From Clostridiales bacterium (GTDB taxonomy: Bacteria > Bacillota > Clostridia > Christensenellales > Borkfalkiaceae), in contig SVIL01000003.1 in the NCBI GenBank assembly GCA_015069505.1, positions 1 to 45,945 of the forward strand: DNA of 45,945 bases. Reading direction: 5' to 3'. Numbering within the stretch: the first letter of the stretch is position 1; each line of letters begins with the position of its first letter. A program made the position numbers and the translations under genes. A model generated the notes under the pieces. The model worked only from the letters and a program-made list of their open reading frames with translations. It was not told the DNA's origin and did no database searches. Below, piece by piece: positions 1 through 11,544 of this stretch.

Positions 1-10
1 AAATAGGATT

Positions 11-337
11 ATGTCCTTCATCTCTGAGTGGGGAAAGGAAAAACCCTCGCTACTCATAAACCCCACCGATTTTATAAACCAACTTGGGTTTAAGGGTATG
101 ACTTCCGCCCAACTTGAATTGAGTCTTGAAGCGTTGTCGTCAGACGGGTACTTTGACTTAGTGTATTCCGACCGTCACGGCGAAAGGGTTTACTGCATAT
201 CCGTCACGAACAAGGGCAAACTGTTTAAGCGAAACGGTCAAAAAATAAAACGAAACCTTATTTATAAACTTATCGTAACCGTTGGGTTTGCAATTTTAAG
301 TTTTATTATAGGGCTAATATTAAAGGCGATTTTTTAA
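11..337 (+). CDS. Small hypothetical protein, possible winged-helix-like N-terminus plus one C-terminal transmembrane helix (frame is open to the window edge, so the true start may lie upstream)
   Basis: 108-aa ORF; hydrophobic C-terminus [26 protein letters not shown]; ends 5 nt before uvrB. Confidence 0.55.
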   Translation: MSFISEWGKEKPSLLINPTDFINQLGFKGMTSAQLELSLEALSSDGYFDLVYSDRHGERVYCISVTNKGKLFKRNGQKIKRNLIYKLIVTVGFAILSFIIGLILKAIF

Positions 338-342
338 CGAGT

Positions 343-2304
343 ATGGAAAAGAGAAATTTTGTTCTGAAATCTAAATATCAACCGACGGGCGATCAACCCA
401 AAGCCATTGCGAGTTTGACCGAAGGAATCCGTGACGGACTTAGAACGCAAGTGTTGCTTGGCGTTACCGGTTCGGGCAAAACTTTTACTATGGCTAACGT
501 CATTGCAAACCTTAATCGCCCCGCACTCGTCATAGCACATAACAAGACCCTCGCCGCCCAACTTTGCAATGAGTTTAGGGAATTTTTCCCTGAGAACAGG
601 GTGGAATTTTTCGTTTCGTATTACGACTATTATCAACCCGAAGCGTATATTCCGAGTACGGATACTTACATAGAAAAAGATTTGTCTATAAACGACGAAA
701 TCGATAAACTACGCCACTCGGCGACTTGTTCACTTTCCGAGCGGTCGGATACTATCGTGGTTGCGTCCGTATCTTGTATTTACGGGCTTGGTGCACCCGA
801 AGAATATTATAGGCTTGCACTATCCATTAGACCTGACGATAATATGTCCCGAGATGAACTTATGCGTAGGCTTGTGGCTATTCAGTACACAAGGCGTGAC
901 GTGGACTTTTCACGTTCGTCGTTTAGGGTGCGTGGGGATACGGTGGATATATTCCCTTCGTCTAATACTGAAATTATTATTAGGGTGGAATTTTTTGGCG
1001 ATACCGTGGATAGGGTGTGTGAAGCGGAATTCGTTTCGGGTAGGGTTATATCCGAACTTAAACACGCCGTAATTTTCCCCGCAAGCCACTACGCCGTGGC
1101 GGAAGATAAGTTGAAATACGCAACGGCACTTATAGAGCGAGATAAGGAAGAAGAAGTTAGGTACTTTTCAGAGAGCGGAAAACTTATAGAGGCACAAAGG
1201 CTTAATCAACGCACCGACTACGACTTAGAGATGATAAAAGAGATAGGGTTTTGCCGTGGGATAGAGAATTACAGTAGGTACTTTGACGGGCGTGAAATCG
1301 GCGAACCGCCTTTTACTTTGCTCGACTACTTTCCAAAAGACTTTATCGTCTTTATCGACGAGTCGCATATGACCATACCCCAAATAGGTGCTATGTATAA
1401 CGGGGATAGGTCGAGAAAGACTAATCTTGTAAACTACGGGTTTAGGCTTAAATCGGCGTTTGATAACAGACCGCTAACCTTTGACGAGTTTGACCAAAGG
1501 GTGGGGCAAATGATTTGCGTTTCCGCAACCCCCGCCGAGTACGAACTCGGACAAGCGGGGCAAGTTGTTGAACAACTTATTCGCCCGACCGGACTTATCG
1601 ACCCTGAAATATCCGTTCGCCCGACTAAAAACCAAATCGACGACCTTTTGATAGAGATAAATAAGACGGTTGCGGACGGCGGTAGGGTACTTATAACCAC
1701 GCTTACCAAAAAGATGGCGGAAAGTTTAACCGAATACCTTAAAGAGAACGGCGTTAAAGTTAGATATATGCACAGCGATATAGACACTATGGAACGCATA
1801 GAAATCGTTTCCGCACTTCGCAACGGCGAGTTTGACGTGCTTTGCGGTATTAACCTTTTAAGGGAAGGCTTAGACCTACCCGAAGTAAAACTTGTGGCTA
1901 TACTCGATGCGGATAAGGAAGGGTTTTTGAGAAGTGAAACGTCGCTTATCCAAACTATAGGTAGGGCGGCACGAAACGCTGAGGGCAAGGTTATTATGTA
2001 CGCGGACGTTATGACGGGCAGTATGAAGCGTGCGATTGACGAGACCGAGCGTAGAAGAAAAATTCAGTCCGAGTATAATAAGAAGCACGGCATAGTGCCA
2101 AAGACTATCGTTAAAGAAGTGGTTAATTCGTTAGAGATAACCAAAAAAGCGGATAGAACCAAGGATATTAAAAAGCAAGATATCCCCGAGGAAATTGAAA
2201 AGTTAAAGGCACTTATGAAGATTGCGTCGAGTAACTTAGACTTTGAAAAGTGTATTGAAATCCGTGACACTATCGCAAAACTAAAACTTAAAATGAGAAA
2301 GTAA
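343..2304 (+). CDS. uvrB: Excinuclease ABC subunit B
   Basis: [68 protein letters not shown]-terminal UVR motif. Confidence 0.98.
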   Translation: MEKRNFVLKSKYQPTGDQPKAIASLTEGIRDGLRTQVLLGVTGSGKTFTMANVIANLNRPALVIAHNKTLAAQLCNEFREFFPENRVEFFVSYYDYYQPEAYIPSTDTYIEKDLSINDEIDKLRHSATCSLSERSDTIVVASVSCIYGLGAPEEYYRLALSIRPDDNMSRDELMRRLVAIQYTRRDVDFSRSSFRVRGDTVDIFPSSNTEIIIRVEFFGDTVDRVCEAEFVSGRVISELKHAVIFPASHYAVAEDKLKYATALIERDKEEEVRYFSESGKLIEAQRLNQRTDYDLEMIKEIGFCRGIENYSRYFDGREIGEPPFTLLDYFPKDFIVFIDESHMTIPQIGAMYNGDRSRKTNLVNYGFRLKSAFDNRPLTFDEFDQRVGQMICVSATPAEYELGQAGQVVEQLIRPTGLIDPEISVRPTKNQIDDLLIEINKTVADGGRVLITTLTKKMAESLTEYLKENGVKVRYMHSDIDTMERIEIVSALRNGEFDVLCGINLLREGLDLPEVKLVAILDADKEGFLRSETSLIQTIGRAARNAEGKVIMYADVMTGSMKRAIDETERRRKIQSEYNKKHGIVPKTIVKEVVNSLEITKKADRTKDIKKQDIPEEIEKLKALMKIASSNLDFEKCIEIRDTIAKLKLKMRK

Positions 2305-2378
2305 AATAAATCCCCCGTGTTATTTTGATTTTTTTGTAAAAATGGTGTATCATTTTATATAACGGAGAAAATTCTTGT

Positions 2379-5195
2379 ATGAAAGATTATTTAGTTATTA
2401 AAGGGGCGAGAGAAAACAACCTTAAAAATATCGACGTTAGTATTCCGAGGGATAAACTTGTAGTGCTTACGGGGTTATCGGGTAGCGGTAAATCCACGCT
2501 TGCGTTTGAGACTATATACGCCGAAGGGCAACGCAGGTACGTGGAAAGCCTTTCAAGTTACGCTCGTATGTTCTTAGGGCAAATGGAAAAGCCGGACGTG
2601 GATTCGATAGAGGGGTTGTCACCCGCAATTTCTATCGACCAAAAGACCACCTCGCATAACCCTCGCTCGACGGTGGGGACGGTTACCGAGATTTACGATT
2701 ATTTTAGGTTGCTTTTTGCAAGGGTGGGTAAGCCACATTGTCCTATGTGCGGAAAGCCCATTGAAAGACAGACCATAGACCAGATTACCGACAAGGTTAT
2801 GTCCCTTGACGAGGGCAGTAAGATTTTAATCAACGCACCCGTCGTGCGTGGCAAAAAGGGTGAGTATTCCAAAAACTTTGAAGCGTATCGCAAGAGCGGG
2901 TACGTTAGGGTAGAAGTTGACGGGATAGTTTACGACCTTGCCGAAGAAATTAAACTTGACAAAAATATTAAGCATAACATAAGCGTAGTCATAGATAGGC
3001 TTGTGGTTAAAGATGGGATTGAAAAACGGCTTTCTGATAGCATAGAGTCCGCATTAAAACTCGCAGACGGGCTTGTAGTGGTGCAAGTGGTTGGGGGTGA
3101 GTCCATACTCTTTTCCACCAAGTATTCGTGTCCTGATTGTGGGATTAGCATTGAAGAGATAGAACCGAGGCTATTTTCGTTTAACAACCCGTTCGGGGCG
3201 TGTCCTGAGTGCCACGGGCTTGGGTTTAGGAACGAGATTGACCCCGAACTTATCGTAAAGGATAAAAACAAGTCCTTGCGACAAGGTGCAATGACGGTTT
3301 CGGGTTGGAATTTAGATAGCGGCAAGATGACCGAAATGTACTTTAACTCACTTGCAAGGCATTACGGGTTTAGCCTTGATGTCCCCGTCAAAGACCTTCC
3401 GCAAGATATTTACGATATGCTTCTTTACGGGAACGGTGGGGAAAAGATTAAGATGGACTACGCCACGAGGACTTTTAGCGGTAGTTACGAATCGGCGTGG
3501 GAAGGCATTGTGCCAAACTTAGAGCGTAGGTATAGAGAGACTTCAAGCGATTACACGAAGAGTGAAATAGAAAGGTATATGACGGTCAAGCCGTGTAATA
3601 CCTGTCACGGCAAAAGGCTTAAAAAGGAAGCGTTGGCGGTTACGGTCGGGGGTAAAAATATATCAGACCTTACCGATATGTCCATCGTTGACCTTTACGA
3701 TTTTATAGAGGCGTTAGCCCTTACCGATACCGAAACTTTGATAGCAAAGCCTATCGTTAAAGAGATTAAGGCAAGGCTAACCTTTTTGAAGGACGTGGGG
3801 CTATCTTATCTAAACCTTTCAAGGACGGCTAACACCTTGTCGGGCGGCGAGGCACAGAGGATAAGGCTTGCCACACAGATAGGTAGCGGGCTTACGGGCG
3901 TATTATACATCCTTGACGAGCCGAGTATAGGGCTTCATCAACGGGATAATGAAAAGTTGCTTGCAACCCTTAAAAAGTTAAGGGATTTAGGCAACACGCT
4001 TATAGTGGTTGAGCACGACGAGGACACTATGCGGTCGGCGGATTATATCGTGGATATAGGTCCTAAGGCGGGTGTTCACGGTGGCGAAGTGGTTGCCTGC
4101 GGTAGCGTTCAGGACGTTATTAACGAGCCACGCTCAATAACCGGTGATTACCTGTCGGGTAGGCGTAAAATTGAAGTTCCGTCCGCAAGAAAACAGCCTG
4201 ACGGCAGATATTTAAGTGTTATAGGTGCAAGCCAAAATAACCTTAAAGAAATCGACGTAAACTTCCCTGTCGGTCTAATAACTGCGGTTACGGGCGTATC
4301 GGGTAGCGGTAAAAGTTCACTCGTTAACGAGGTCTTGTATCCTACGCTTGCTAATAGGTTAAACAAGGCAAAAGTGCGTGAGGGCAAGTTTAAAGAAATA
4401 CGTGGCTTAGAACATTTTGATAAGGTCATCGCAATAGACCAGTCCCCGATAGGCAGAACGCCGAGAAGTAACCCCGCAACTTATACGGGTGTGTTTTCGC
4501 ATATAAGAGATTTATTCGCATCTACCCCCGATGCAAAAGAGCGTGGGTATAAATCGGGTAGGTTTTCGTTTAACGTTTCGGGCGGTCGGTGTGAAAATTG
4601 CGAGGGTGACGGCATAATTAAGATTGAAATGCACTTCTTGCCCGATATATTCGTCCCGTGTGAAGTTTGTAAGGGTAAACGCTATAATAGGGAAACTTTG
4701 CAAGTCAAGTACAAGGGCAAAAGTATAAGCGACGTGCTTGAAATGACTGTTGACGAAGCGTGCGAATTCTTTAAGCCGATAAACGTAATTTACAATAAGA
4801 TAAAGACTTTGCAAGAAGTAGGGCTTGGGTATATCAAACTTGGGCAGAGTTCCACCACTTTATCGGGCGGCGAAGCACAAAGGGTTAAACTTGCAACCGA
4901 ACTCTCAAAGCGGGCTACGGGTAGGACAATGTATATCCTTGACGAGCCTACGACGGGGCTTCACAGTTACGACGTGGAAAAACTTTGCGGTGTGCTTAAA
5001 CGCTTGCAAGAGTCGGGCAATACCATCGTCGTAATAGAACACAACCTTGACGTAATAAAACTTGCCGACTATATCGTGGACTTAGGTCCCGAGGGCGGAA
5101 ATGCAGGTGGCACGGTGGTTGCGTGCGGTACGCCCGAAGAAGTCGCTAAGGTCAGCGAAAGCCATACCGGACGGTTTTTGAAAAAAATTTTGTAA
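2379..5195 (+). CDS. uvrA: Excinuclease ABC subunit A
   Basis: [26 protein letters not shown], zinc-finger CPDC/CPEC, two ABC signature/Walker modules ([24 protein letters not shown]). Confidence 0.98.
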   Translation: MKDYLVIKGARENNLKNIDVSIPRDKLVVLTGLSGSGKSTLAFETIYAEGQRRYVESLSSYARMFLGQMEKPDVDSIEGLSPAISIDQKTTSHNPRSTVGTVTEIYDYFRLLFARVGKPHCPMCGKPIERQTIDQITDKVMSLDEGSKILINAPVVRGKKGEYSKNFEAYRKSGYVRVEVDGIVYDLAEEIKLDKNIKHNISVVIDRLVVKDGIEKRLSDSIESALKLADGLVVVQVVGGESILFSTKYSCPDCGISIEEIEPRLFSFNNPFGACPECHGLGFRNEIDPELIVKDKNKSLRQGAMTVSGWNLDSGKMTEMYFNSLARHYGFSLDVPVKDLPQDIYDMLLYGNGGEKIKMDYATRTFSGSYESAWEGIVPNLERRYRETSSDYTKSEIERYMTVKPCNTCHGKRLKKEALAVTVGGKNISDLTDMSIVDLYDFIEALALTDTETLIAKPIVKEIKARLTFLKDVGLSYLNLSRTANTLSGGEAQRIRLATQIGSGLTGVLYILDEPSIGLHQRDNEKLLATLKKLRDLGNTLIVVEHDEDTMRSADYIVDIGPKAGVHGGEVVACGSVQDVINEPRSITGDYLSGRRKIEVPSARKQPDGRYLSVIGASQNNLKEIDVNFPVGLITAVTGVSGSGKSSLVNEVLYPTLANRLNKAKVREGKFKEIRGLEHFDKVIAIDQSPIGRTPRSNPATYTGVFSHIRDLFASTPDAKERGYKSGRFSFNVSGGRCENCEGDGIIKIEMHFLPDIFVPCEVCKGKRYNRETLQVKYKGKSISDVLEMTVDEACEFFKPINVIYNKIKTLQEVGLGYIKLGQSSTTLSGGEAQRVKLATELSKRATGRTMYILDEPTTGLHSYDVEKLCGVLKRLQESGNTIVVIEHNLDVIKLADYIVDLGPEGGNAGGTVVACGTPEEVAKVSESHTGRFLKKIL

Positions 5196-5201
5196 AAATT
5201 G

Positions 5202-5235
5202 AAAAATCCTCAACGAGTGTTGAGGATTTTTGACT
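5202..5235 (+). terminator. Rho-independent terminator after uvrA
   Basis: AAAAATCCTCAAC-GAGT-GTTGAGGATTTTT, perfect 13-bp stem ending in a T-rich tract. Confidence 0.85.
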
Positions 5236-5307
5236 TTTATATATTAATATATAAAAAATTTTTCTAAAAAAAAGGGTTTGACGAATTTTTAGAGTATATT
5301 ATAGCGG

Positions 5308-6315
5308 ATGGTGGAAAAGATGATTGATAAAACTTATGAGATTGAGGAAAAGTTTTTATCTAAGTTTGCGGTGAAATCGAGTGAAACCGTGGGTAGGCTT
5401 CGTAAAGAAGAACCTTGCCCTATGCGTACCCCTTTTCAACGGGATAGGGATAGGATTATTCACTGCAAGGCTTTCCGTAGGCTTAAAAACAAGACTCAGG
5501 TATTCTTTTCGCCAGAGGGCGATCACTTCCGCACACGCCTTACGCACACCCTTAACGTTTCGCAAGTGGCAAGGGGGATAGCAAGGGCGTTGTCGCTTAA
5601 CGAGGATTTGACCGAGGCGATTGCATTAGGTCACGATTTGGGGCATACCCCGTTCGGGCATTCGGGCGAGCGGATACTTAACGACCTTAACCCCAAAGGC
5701 TTTTCGCATAACGTTCAGTCGGGTAGGGTGGTTGACTTTTTGGAATCTGACGGCAAGGGACTTAACCTTACTAGAGAGGTTGTTGACGGGATTGTAAACC
5801 ACAAGTCGGACACCGTTGCAAAGACCTTAGAAGGTAGGGCGGTGAGCCTTGCGGATAGAATTGCGTATATTAACCACGATATTGACGACGCTATTGATAG
5901 TGGGTTTATTACGCAGGCGGACTTGCCAAAAGATTGCGTTGAGGTTTTAGGCGAAACTTCAAGCAAGCGTATAAATAAAATGATTTACTCAATATTCCTT
6001 GAATCGGACGGCAAAAACCAAGTCAAAATGCAAGACGAGGTTTTTGAAGCGACGATGAACCTTAGAGCGTTTTTGTTTGAAAGGGTTTATCGCACCAAAC
6101 CGTTTTTGGACGAGGAAGAACGTGCGGGGCGGATGATTTCGGTACTGTACGAGTATTATAAAAAGAACTTAAATTTTCTGCCCGCATTTTATCGTAGCGT
6201 GGCGGATACTGACGGCGTTGACACGGCTGTCAGCGATTACATATCAAGTATGTCGGACGGGTTCGTGGTAAAAATCTTTACCGAACTTTTCGTGCCGAAG
6301 AACTGGAAATTATAA
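5308..6315 (+). CDS. dgt: dGTP triphosphohydrolase-like HD-domain protein
   Basis: RTPFQRDRDRIIHCKAFRRLKNKTQVF, FRTRLTHTLNVSQVARGIARAL, LGHDLGHTPFGHSGE. Confidence 0.9.
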   Translation: MVEKMIDKTYEIEEKFLSKFAVKSSETVGRLRKEEPCPMRTPFQRDRDRIIHCKAFRRLKNKTQVFFSPEGDHFRTRLTHTLNVSQVARGIARALSLNEDLTEAIALGHDLGHTPFGHSGERILNDLNPKGFSHNVQSGRVVDFLESDGKGLNLTREVVDGIVNHKSDTVAKTLEGRAVSLADRIAYINHDIDDAIDSGFITQADLPKDCVEVLGETSSKRINKMIYSIFLESDGKNQVKMQDEVFEATMNLRAFLFERVYRTKPFLDEEERAGRMISVLYEYYKKNLNFLPAFYRSVADTDGVDTAVSDYISSMSDGFVVKIFTELFVPKNWKL

Positions 6316-6316
6316 G

Positions 6317-8095
6317 ATGAAAGGGTTTGACGCAAAATTTATTGAAGAACTGAAAAATAAAAACGATATCGTCGATACGGTCGGAAGATACGTGCATTTA
6401 GAACAGCGTGGCGGGAACTTTTGGGGGCGTTGCCCTTTCCATCACGAGAAAACTGCGTCTTTTTCAGTAAACTCTACCGACCAGTTTTACTATTGTTTCG
6501 GTTGTCATAAGAGTGGGGACGTTATAAGTTTTATTATGGAAATCGAATCCCTTGACTTTAACGACGCGGTTAGGTACCTTGCGGAAAAGGCAAACGTGCC
6601 GCTACCCGAAATAAAGTATGACGACGAAAAGGTTAAAGAACAGAAAGAAAAACGGCAAAGGCTTATAAGTTGTATGCGTGAGACGGCGTTGTTTTACGTT
6701 AAAACTTTGCGTAGCGGTAGCGGGGCAAAACATTTGGAATACGCACTTGGTAGAAAACTTACGCCCGATACTATCTTGAAATTCGGTATGGGTGCTTCGC
6801 CCGATTTTAATTCTTTACCTGCTCATTTAAAATCAAAGGGCTATACTAACGAAGAAATCGTTTCAAGCGGTGCTTGTGGCGAAAAGGACGGTAGGTGTTT
6901 TGACTGGATGGGTAAACGCTTGGTTATTCCGTTAGTTGACCAGTTTGGGAACGTAATATCTTTTGCGGGTAGGCGTATAGACGGGATTAAAGAGCAAAAG
7001 TACATAAACACAAAAGAGTCCTCGATATTTTCAAAAGGTAAAACCTTCTTTAATATCAACAACCTAAAAAAACTTAAAAACGAAAAGGGACTTGATTCGG
7101 TCATTATCGTTGAAGGGCATTTGGACGTGGTTTCGCTCGTGCAAGCGGGGATTGAAAACGTAGTCGCAAGTATGGGTACGGCACTTACCAAAGACCAAGC
7201 GAGAATACTCAAACGATACACGGACAAGGTGTTTATCAGTTACGACGGCGATGCTTCAGGACAAAAGGCGACAATTCGTGGTTTAGAAATTTTGAGCGAA
7301 GAAGGTATTGAAGTCAAAGTCGTTTCTATGCCAGAAGGGCTTGACCCCGACGACGTTATAAAGACGCACGGCGTAGAGGGATACAAACTTTTATTGTCAG
7401 AGGCAAAACTGCTTATAGACTTTAAGATAGAAGTGTTAAAGAGATCGTTAGATCTTAAAACGGTTGACGGCAAAAGGAAGTTCGTTTCTGGGGCTGTAAA
7501 GATTATCAAGGAAAGCCCCTCGCCCGCAGAACAAGAGGACCTGTTAAAGACGGTGCGTAATCTTACTGGTGTAACGCTTGAAGCCTTAAAGCGTGAACTA
7601 TACGCTTCGCCCGAAAGTCAGCAAGTAGAGGCTAAAACCGAAACGCCTATGTTTACGGATAATACCGGAGATAGAAGCACGCTTGCTTCAAGATTCGTTT
7701 TGTCGGCGTATTTGTTTGGTAAACCGTACGCTATGGAAACGGATATTAACGGGATAGAGTTTGGTTTGCCCGTGCATAAAGAAATAAAAGATTATATTTT
7801 GCAAAAAATAAAATTAGGCGAGAAGCCAAGGTTTAGCGACCTTTACGAACTCGTTTCAGACGAAGACAAGGACGAACTCTCTCGAATTGCGGGTATGGAA
7901 GCGGAAGAAAATAAAAAGGTTGACCAAACGACTTATTTTTCCGATTGTGTTAGGACAATAAAACTTGATAAGATTAATAGTGAAATCGAAAAACTTAACG
8001 GGCTTTTTAAATCTGAAACGGACACCGAGAAGCGTAGAGAGATAGCAAAAGAACTATCGCAAAAATTAGCACAAAAGAATAAATTAACCAAATAG
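6317..8095 (+). CDS. dnaG: DNA primase
   Basis: CHC2 zinc finger CPFHHEKTASFSV...YYCFGCHKSGD; TOPRIM VEGHLDVVSLVQAG; upstream of rpoD. Confidence 0.96.
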   Translation: MKGFDAKFIEELKNKNDIVDTVGRYVHLEQRGGNFWGRCPFHHEKTASFSVNSTDQFYYCFGCHKSGDVISFIMEIESLDFNDAVRYLAEKANVPLPEIKYDDEKVKEQKEKRQRLISCMRETALFYVKTLRSGSGAKHLEYALGRKLTPDTILKFGMGASPDFNSLPAHLKSKGYTNEEIVSSGACGEKDGRCFDWMGKRLVIPLVDQFGNVISFAGRRIDGIKEQKYINTKESSIFSKGKTFFNINNLKKLKNEKGLDSVIIVEGHLDVVSLVQAGIENVVASMGTALTKDQARILKRYTDKVFISYDGDASGQKATIRGLEILSEEGIEVKVVSMPEGLDPDDVIKTHGVEGYKLLLSEAKLLIDFKIEVLKRSLDLKTVDGKRKFVSGAVKIIKESPSPAEQEDLLKTVRNLTGVTLEALKRELYASPESQQVEAKTETPMFTDNTGDRSTLASRFVLSAYLFGKPYAMETDINGIEFGLPVHKEIKDYILQKIKLGEKPRFSDLYELVSDEDKDELSRIAGMEAEENKKVDQTTYFSDCVRTIKLDKINSEIEKLNGLFKSETDTEKRREIAKELSQKLAQKNKLTK

Positions 8096-8124
8096 AGTTT
8101 TGAGAAACGAAAGGAGAAGAATAT

Positions 8125-9252
8125 ATGCAAGAAAAAGTTAAAAATGATGAAATGATGAGCGTTACTTCAGCACCTATGGTGGGTGCGGAAATTAGTGACG
8201 AAGCCCACGCTAATCTATTGAACGACGTTATCGTTGACGTTATTTTAGAGTTCAAGAAAAGCGGAAGCATATCCACCGACGTTCTTTTTGATAAACTTGA
8301 AAAGGTGCAAGCAACCCCAAGTGAACTTGAAAATATCTACAAGACCATTGAGGATGCGGGCATTCAAATTATAAACGAATATGAAAGGGACAAGAATCTT
8401 TACGACGAAATCTTAAAAGAAGTCAGTATGGACGACCCCGTAAAGATGTACCTTAAAGATATAGGTAAATACCCGCTTTTGCAACCTGATGAGGAAACTG
8501 AACTTGCCAAGAAGATGATGGACGGCGACGAACTTGCTAAAAGGGCGTTGTCAGAAGCAAATCTAAGGCTTGTTGTTTCTATTGCAAAAAGGTATATGGG
8601 TAGGGGTATGCAATTCCTTGACCTTATTCAAGAGGGTAACTTAGGGCTTATGAAAGCGGTTGAAAAATTCGACTATCAAAAGGGCTTTAAGTTTTCAACC
8701 TATGCGACGTGGTGGATAAGACAAGCGATAACCCGTGCTATCGCAGACCAAGCAAGGACTATTCGTATCCCCGTGCATATGGTCGAAACCATCAATAAGT
8801 TAATCCGTATATCGAGAAGGCTTTTGCAAGAATTAGGGCGTGAACCCACACCCGAAGAAATTGCAAAGGAAATGGATATTACCGAGGAAAGGGTAAGGGA
8901 AATTCAAAAGATTGCCCAAGACCCCGTTTCTTTGGAAACGCCTATCGGTGAAGAAGAAGACAGTCACCTTGCGGACTTTATTGAGGACGAGGATAGCACT
9001 AAGCCTACAGATGCCGTTTCGTTTACTATGCTTAAAGAACAACTTATCGGCGTTTTGGATACGCTTACCCCTCGAGAGGAAAAGGTTTTGAGGTTGCGTT
9101 ACGGTCTTGACGACGGCAGGCCGAGGACTTTAGAAGAAGTTGGTAAAGAGTTTAACGTTACTCGTGAACGTATTCGTCAAATCGAAGCCAAGGCGTTGAG
9201 AAAACTTCGTCACCCAAGCCGCTCTAAAAGGCTTAAAGACTTTTTGGACTAA
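8125..9252 (+). CDS. rpoD: RNA polymerase primary sigma factor
   Basis: [90 protein letters not shown]. Confidence 0.98.
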   Translation: MQEKVKNDEMMSVTSAPMVGAEISDEAHANLLNDVIVDVILEFKKSGSISTDVLFDKLEKVQATPSELENIYKTIEDAGIQIINEYERDKNLYDEILKEVSMDDPVKMYLKDIGKYPLLQPDEETELAKKMMDGDELAKRALSEANLRLVVSIAKRYMGRGMQFLDLIQEGNLGLMKAVEKFDYQKGFKFSTYATWWIRQAITRAIADQARTIRIPVHMVETINKLIRISRRLLQELGREPTPEEIAKEMDITEERVREIQKIAQDPVSLETPIGEEEDSHLADFIEDEDSTKPTDAVSFTMLKEQLIGVLDTLTPREEKVLRLRYGLDDGRPRTLEEVGKEFNVTRERIRQIEAKALRKLRHPSRSKRLKDFLD

Positions 9253-9893
9253 TGACTACTCGTCTTGAAGAAATTTTTTCCGTTTTGCCTACTTGCGGTG
9301 CGTTTGCGGACGTTGGTTGCGACCACGGTTATATCGCAAAGGCTATGCTTGATAGGGGCAAATGTGAGTTCGCGGTTATATCGGACATAAGCAAAAAATG
9401 TTTGGAAAAAGCGGAAAATCTTTTGAGTGATTATATCCGTCAAGGCAAAGCCCTAAGCGTTGTTTCGGACGGGCTTAAAGGGGTTAGAGAGGTTGACTTA
9501 TGCCTTATCGCCGGTATGGGCGGTGAGGAAATCGTCTCAATTATAAACTCTGCACCTTTCTTGCCCAAAAGGTTGGTTTTGCAACCGATGAAAAACTGTG
9601 ATAAGGTTAGGGTATGCGTTGTTAAAGCGGGGTATAAAGTCGTAAAGGACTACTGTTTTACGGACGGCAAAAAGTACTACGACCTTATGGTTTTGGAAAG
9701 GGGTAAAGACTCTCTTACAGAAGAAGAAATTGAGTTTGGGCGGACGAACTTGCTTTTGCGACCCGATGCTTTTTTAATGCGGAACAGAGAGGTCGTTAGG
9801 CGTTACGATAGCCTTGCCAACGACGAAAAATTAAGCCTAAACGATAGACAGGCTTTTTTAGAAAAGGCGGAGAAGTTGAAAAATTATGTTTAG
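9252..9893 (+). CDS. trmK: tRNA (adenine(22)-N(1))-methyltransferase TrmK-like
   Basis: CGAFADVGCDHGYIAKAML SAM-binding motif; LIAGMGGEEIV; conserved position after rpoD. Confidence 0.88.
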   Translation: MTTRLEEIFSVLPTCGAFADVGCDHGYIAKAMLDRGKCEFAVISDISKKCLEKAENLLSDYIRQGKALSVVSDGLKGVREVDLCLIAGMGGEEIVSIINSAPFLPKRLVLQPMKNCDKVRVCVVKAGYKVVKDYCFTDGKKYYDLMVLERGKDSLTEEEIEFGRTNLLLRPDAFLMRNREVVRRYDSLANDEKLSLNDRQAFLEKAEKLKNYV

Positions 9894-10677
9894 TTTAGAT
9901 AAATTTTTTGAAGTGCTTGACCGTTTGGCACCCTTGTCGCTGAGTAAACGTATGATTGAACTTGGCAACTACGATAATAGCGGAATACTTATAAAGACGC
10001 ATAGTGAGTGCAAGGGCGTTTTGTTTGCGTTGGACTTATCCAAAGAGGTCGTTGACAGGGCGGTTAGGCTTAAATGCGACACAGTGGTAACCCACCACCC
10101 CGCAATATATAACCCCTTGTCAAGTCTTTCGGTAGAAGACGCGTCTTCAAGGACGGTTACGTACGCGGTCAAGAAGAATTTGAACGTTATAAGTATGCAC
10201 TTAAACCTTGACGTTGCGGACGGTGGAATTGACGACTGTTTAAGGGTGGGGCTTGGCGGAAACAAGTATAAAATTTTAGAGTACGTCACCGAACTTAACG
10301 GGTACGGACGGCTTTTCGATATTACGCCCTTAAAACTTTGCGAATTTAAAAGTAAAATACAAGACCGCTTTAACACCAAAAAGGTCGTATGCTACGGCGG
10401 TCGCAACAGGGTTATAAAAAAGGTGGCAAGTTTTTGTGGTGGCGGATCTTCCCATGCGGATAGTGCCGTTAGAGGGGGTATAGACGCGGACGTTGTCGTT
10501 ACATCGGACGTGCCACATCACGTAATTAAAAACGTTATTGATAGCGGAAAGTGTTTGGTTATACTTCCGCACTACGCCTCGGAAGAATACGGATTTAAGA
10601 AGTATTTTGAGAGAGTGAAAGAAGGGGTTTTGGGGGCTGTCCCGACCCATTATTATGACGATAAAAGATTCAGATAA
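9886..10677 (+). CDS. Nif3-like dinuclear metal centre family protein
   Basis: VVTHHPAIYNPLSSL, HLNLDVADGGIDDCL, GGGSSHADSAVRGGIDADVVVTSDVPHH; position after trmK. Confidence 0.88.
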   Translation: MFSLDKFFEVLDRLAPLSLSKRMIELGNYDNSGILIKTHSECKGVLFALDLSKEVVDRAVRLKCDTVVTHHPAIYNPLSSLSVEDASSRTVTYAVKKNLNVISMHLNLDVADGGIDDCLRVGLGGNKYKILEYVTELNGYGRLFDITPLKLCEFKSKIQDRFNTKKVVCYGGRNRVIKKVASFCGGGSSHADSAVRGGIDADVVVTSDVPHHVIKNVIDSGKCLVILPHYASEEYGFKKYFERVKEGVLGAVPTHYYDDKRFR

Positions 10678-10688
10678 GGAGAATTTTT

Positions 10689-11387
10689 ATGGATAAAAAG
10701 ATTTTAAAATACCAAGAAGTTGATAGCAGGCTTAAAAAGATTGAAAACGAACTTGCAGGTAGTGAGGAAAAGAAAAAGGCGGTCGTTGCAAAAAGATTTT
10801 TGGATACCAACGTAGAAACGGTCAACAAACTTGACGCTCGTGCGGCTGAACTTAATATGGCTTTTGAAAACGCTATCGCTTCTCAAAAAAGGCTTAAAGA
10901 ACAAGAGGACGATTTTGCACAGGCACTTCAAACTGCGTCCGATGAAAACGAAATTAATTATCTTATCAAAAAGATCGACGAACTTCTCGTAAAAATTAAG
11001 GCGGTAGAGTCGGAATTAAATAAAATTTCGAACGAAATGCAAAATATCATTAAAGAGTATTCAAACAACCGTGCCACCGAAAAAAATGCGGTTGCTCAGT
11101 ACGATAAGTACGGCAAATTGTATAAAGAATTAAAGGCTTCTAAGGCGGATGAGATTAAAGAGATTGAAGCGGAACTCGCCGTTCTTAAAAAGGATATTGA
11201 CCCGGTGGTTATGGAAAAATATTTGCAAAAGCGTGCTGATAAAAAGATTTTTCCGATATTTTACGAAGTTAACGGGGATACCTGTGGTTTTTGTAATATG
11301 GGTCAATCGCTATCCGCACTTTCTAAGCTTAAAAACGGTGAGATTATCGAGTGCGAACAGTGTAGAAGGCTTTTGTATAAATCTTAA
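10689..11387 (+). CDS. C4-type zinc-ribbon coiled-coil protein
   Basis: Long coiled coil followed by CGFCNMGQS...IIECEQCRRLLY zinc ribbon. Confidence 0.8.
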   Translation: MDKKILKYQEVDSRLKKIENELAGSEEKKKAVVAKRFLDTNVETVNKLDARAAELNMAFENAIASQKRLKEQEDDFAQALQTASDENEINYLIKKIDELLVKIKAVESELNKISNEMQNIIKEYSNNRATEKNAVAQYDKYGKLYKELKASKADEIKEIEAELAVLKKDIDPVVMEKYLQKRADKKIFPIFYEVNGDTCGFCNMGQSLSALSKLKNGEIIECEQCRRLLYKS

Positions 11388-11399
11388 AATTAATCGGTT

Positions 11400-11427
11400 A
11401 AAGGGCTTGTCGAAAAGCCCTTTAATT
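11400..11427 (+). terminator. Rho-independent terminator
   Basis: AAAGGGCTT-loop-AAGCCCTTT followed by T-rich sequence. Confidence 0.7.
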
Positions 11428-11544
11428 ATTTTAAATTAATTTAAAATAAATTGCAAAATCGTATTGTAAAAATGCGTATAATATGGTATAATTTTTTCGT
11501 ACGGCAAAAGCCGATTGACTTAAACGAATTTTTGGGGTGTTATT

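Noticed and set aside
1434-1988. 184-aa minus-strand ORF inside uvrB
   Set aside because: Antisense to a clearly coding gene, low-complexity Ser/Leu-rich translation typical of a shadow ORF, no ribosome-binding site or recognisable domain.
2305-2378. LexA/SOS box upstream of uvrA (and of recA)
   Set aside because: No GAAC-N4-GTTC-like site found in the short gaps; the real operon promoters may lie further upstream, so absence is not interpretable.
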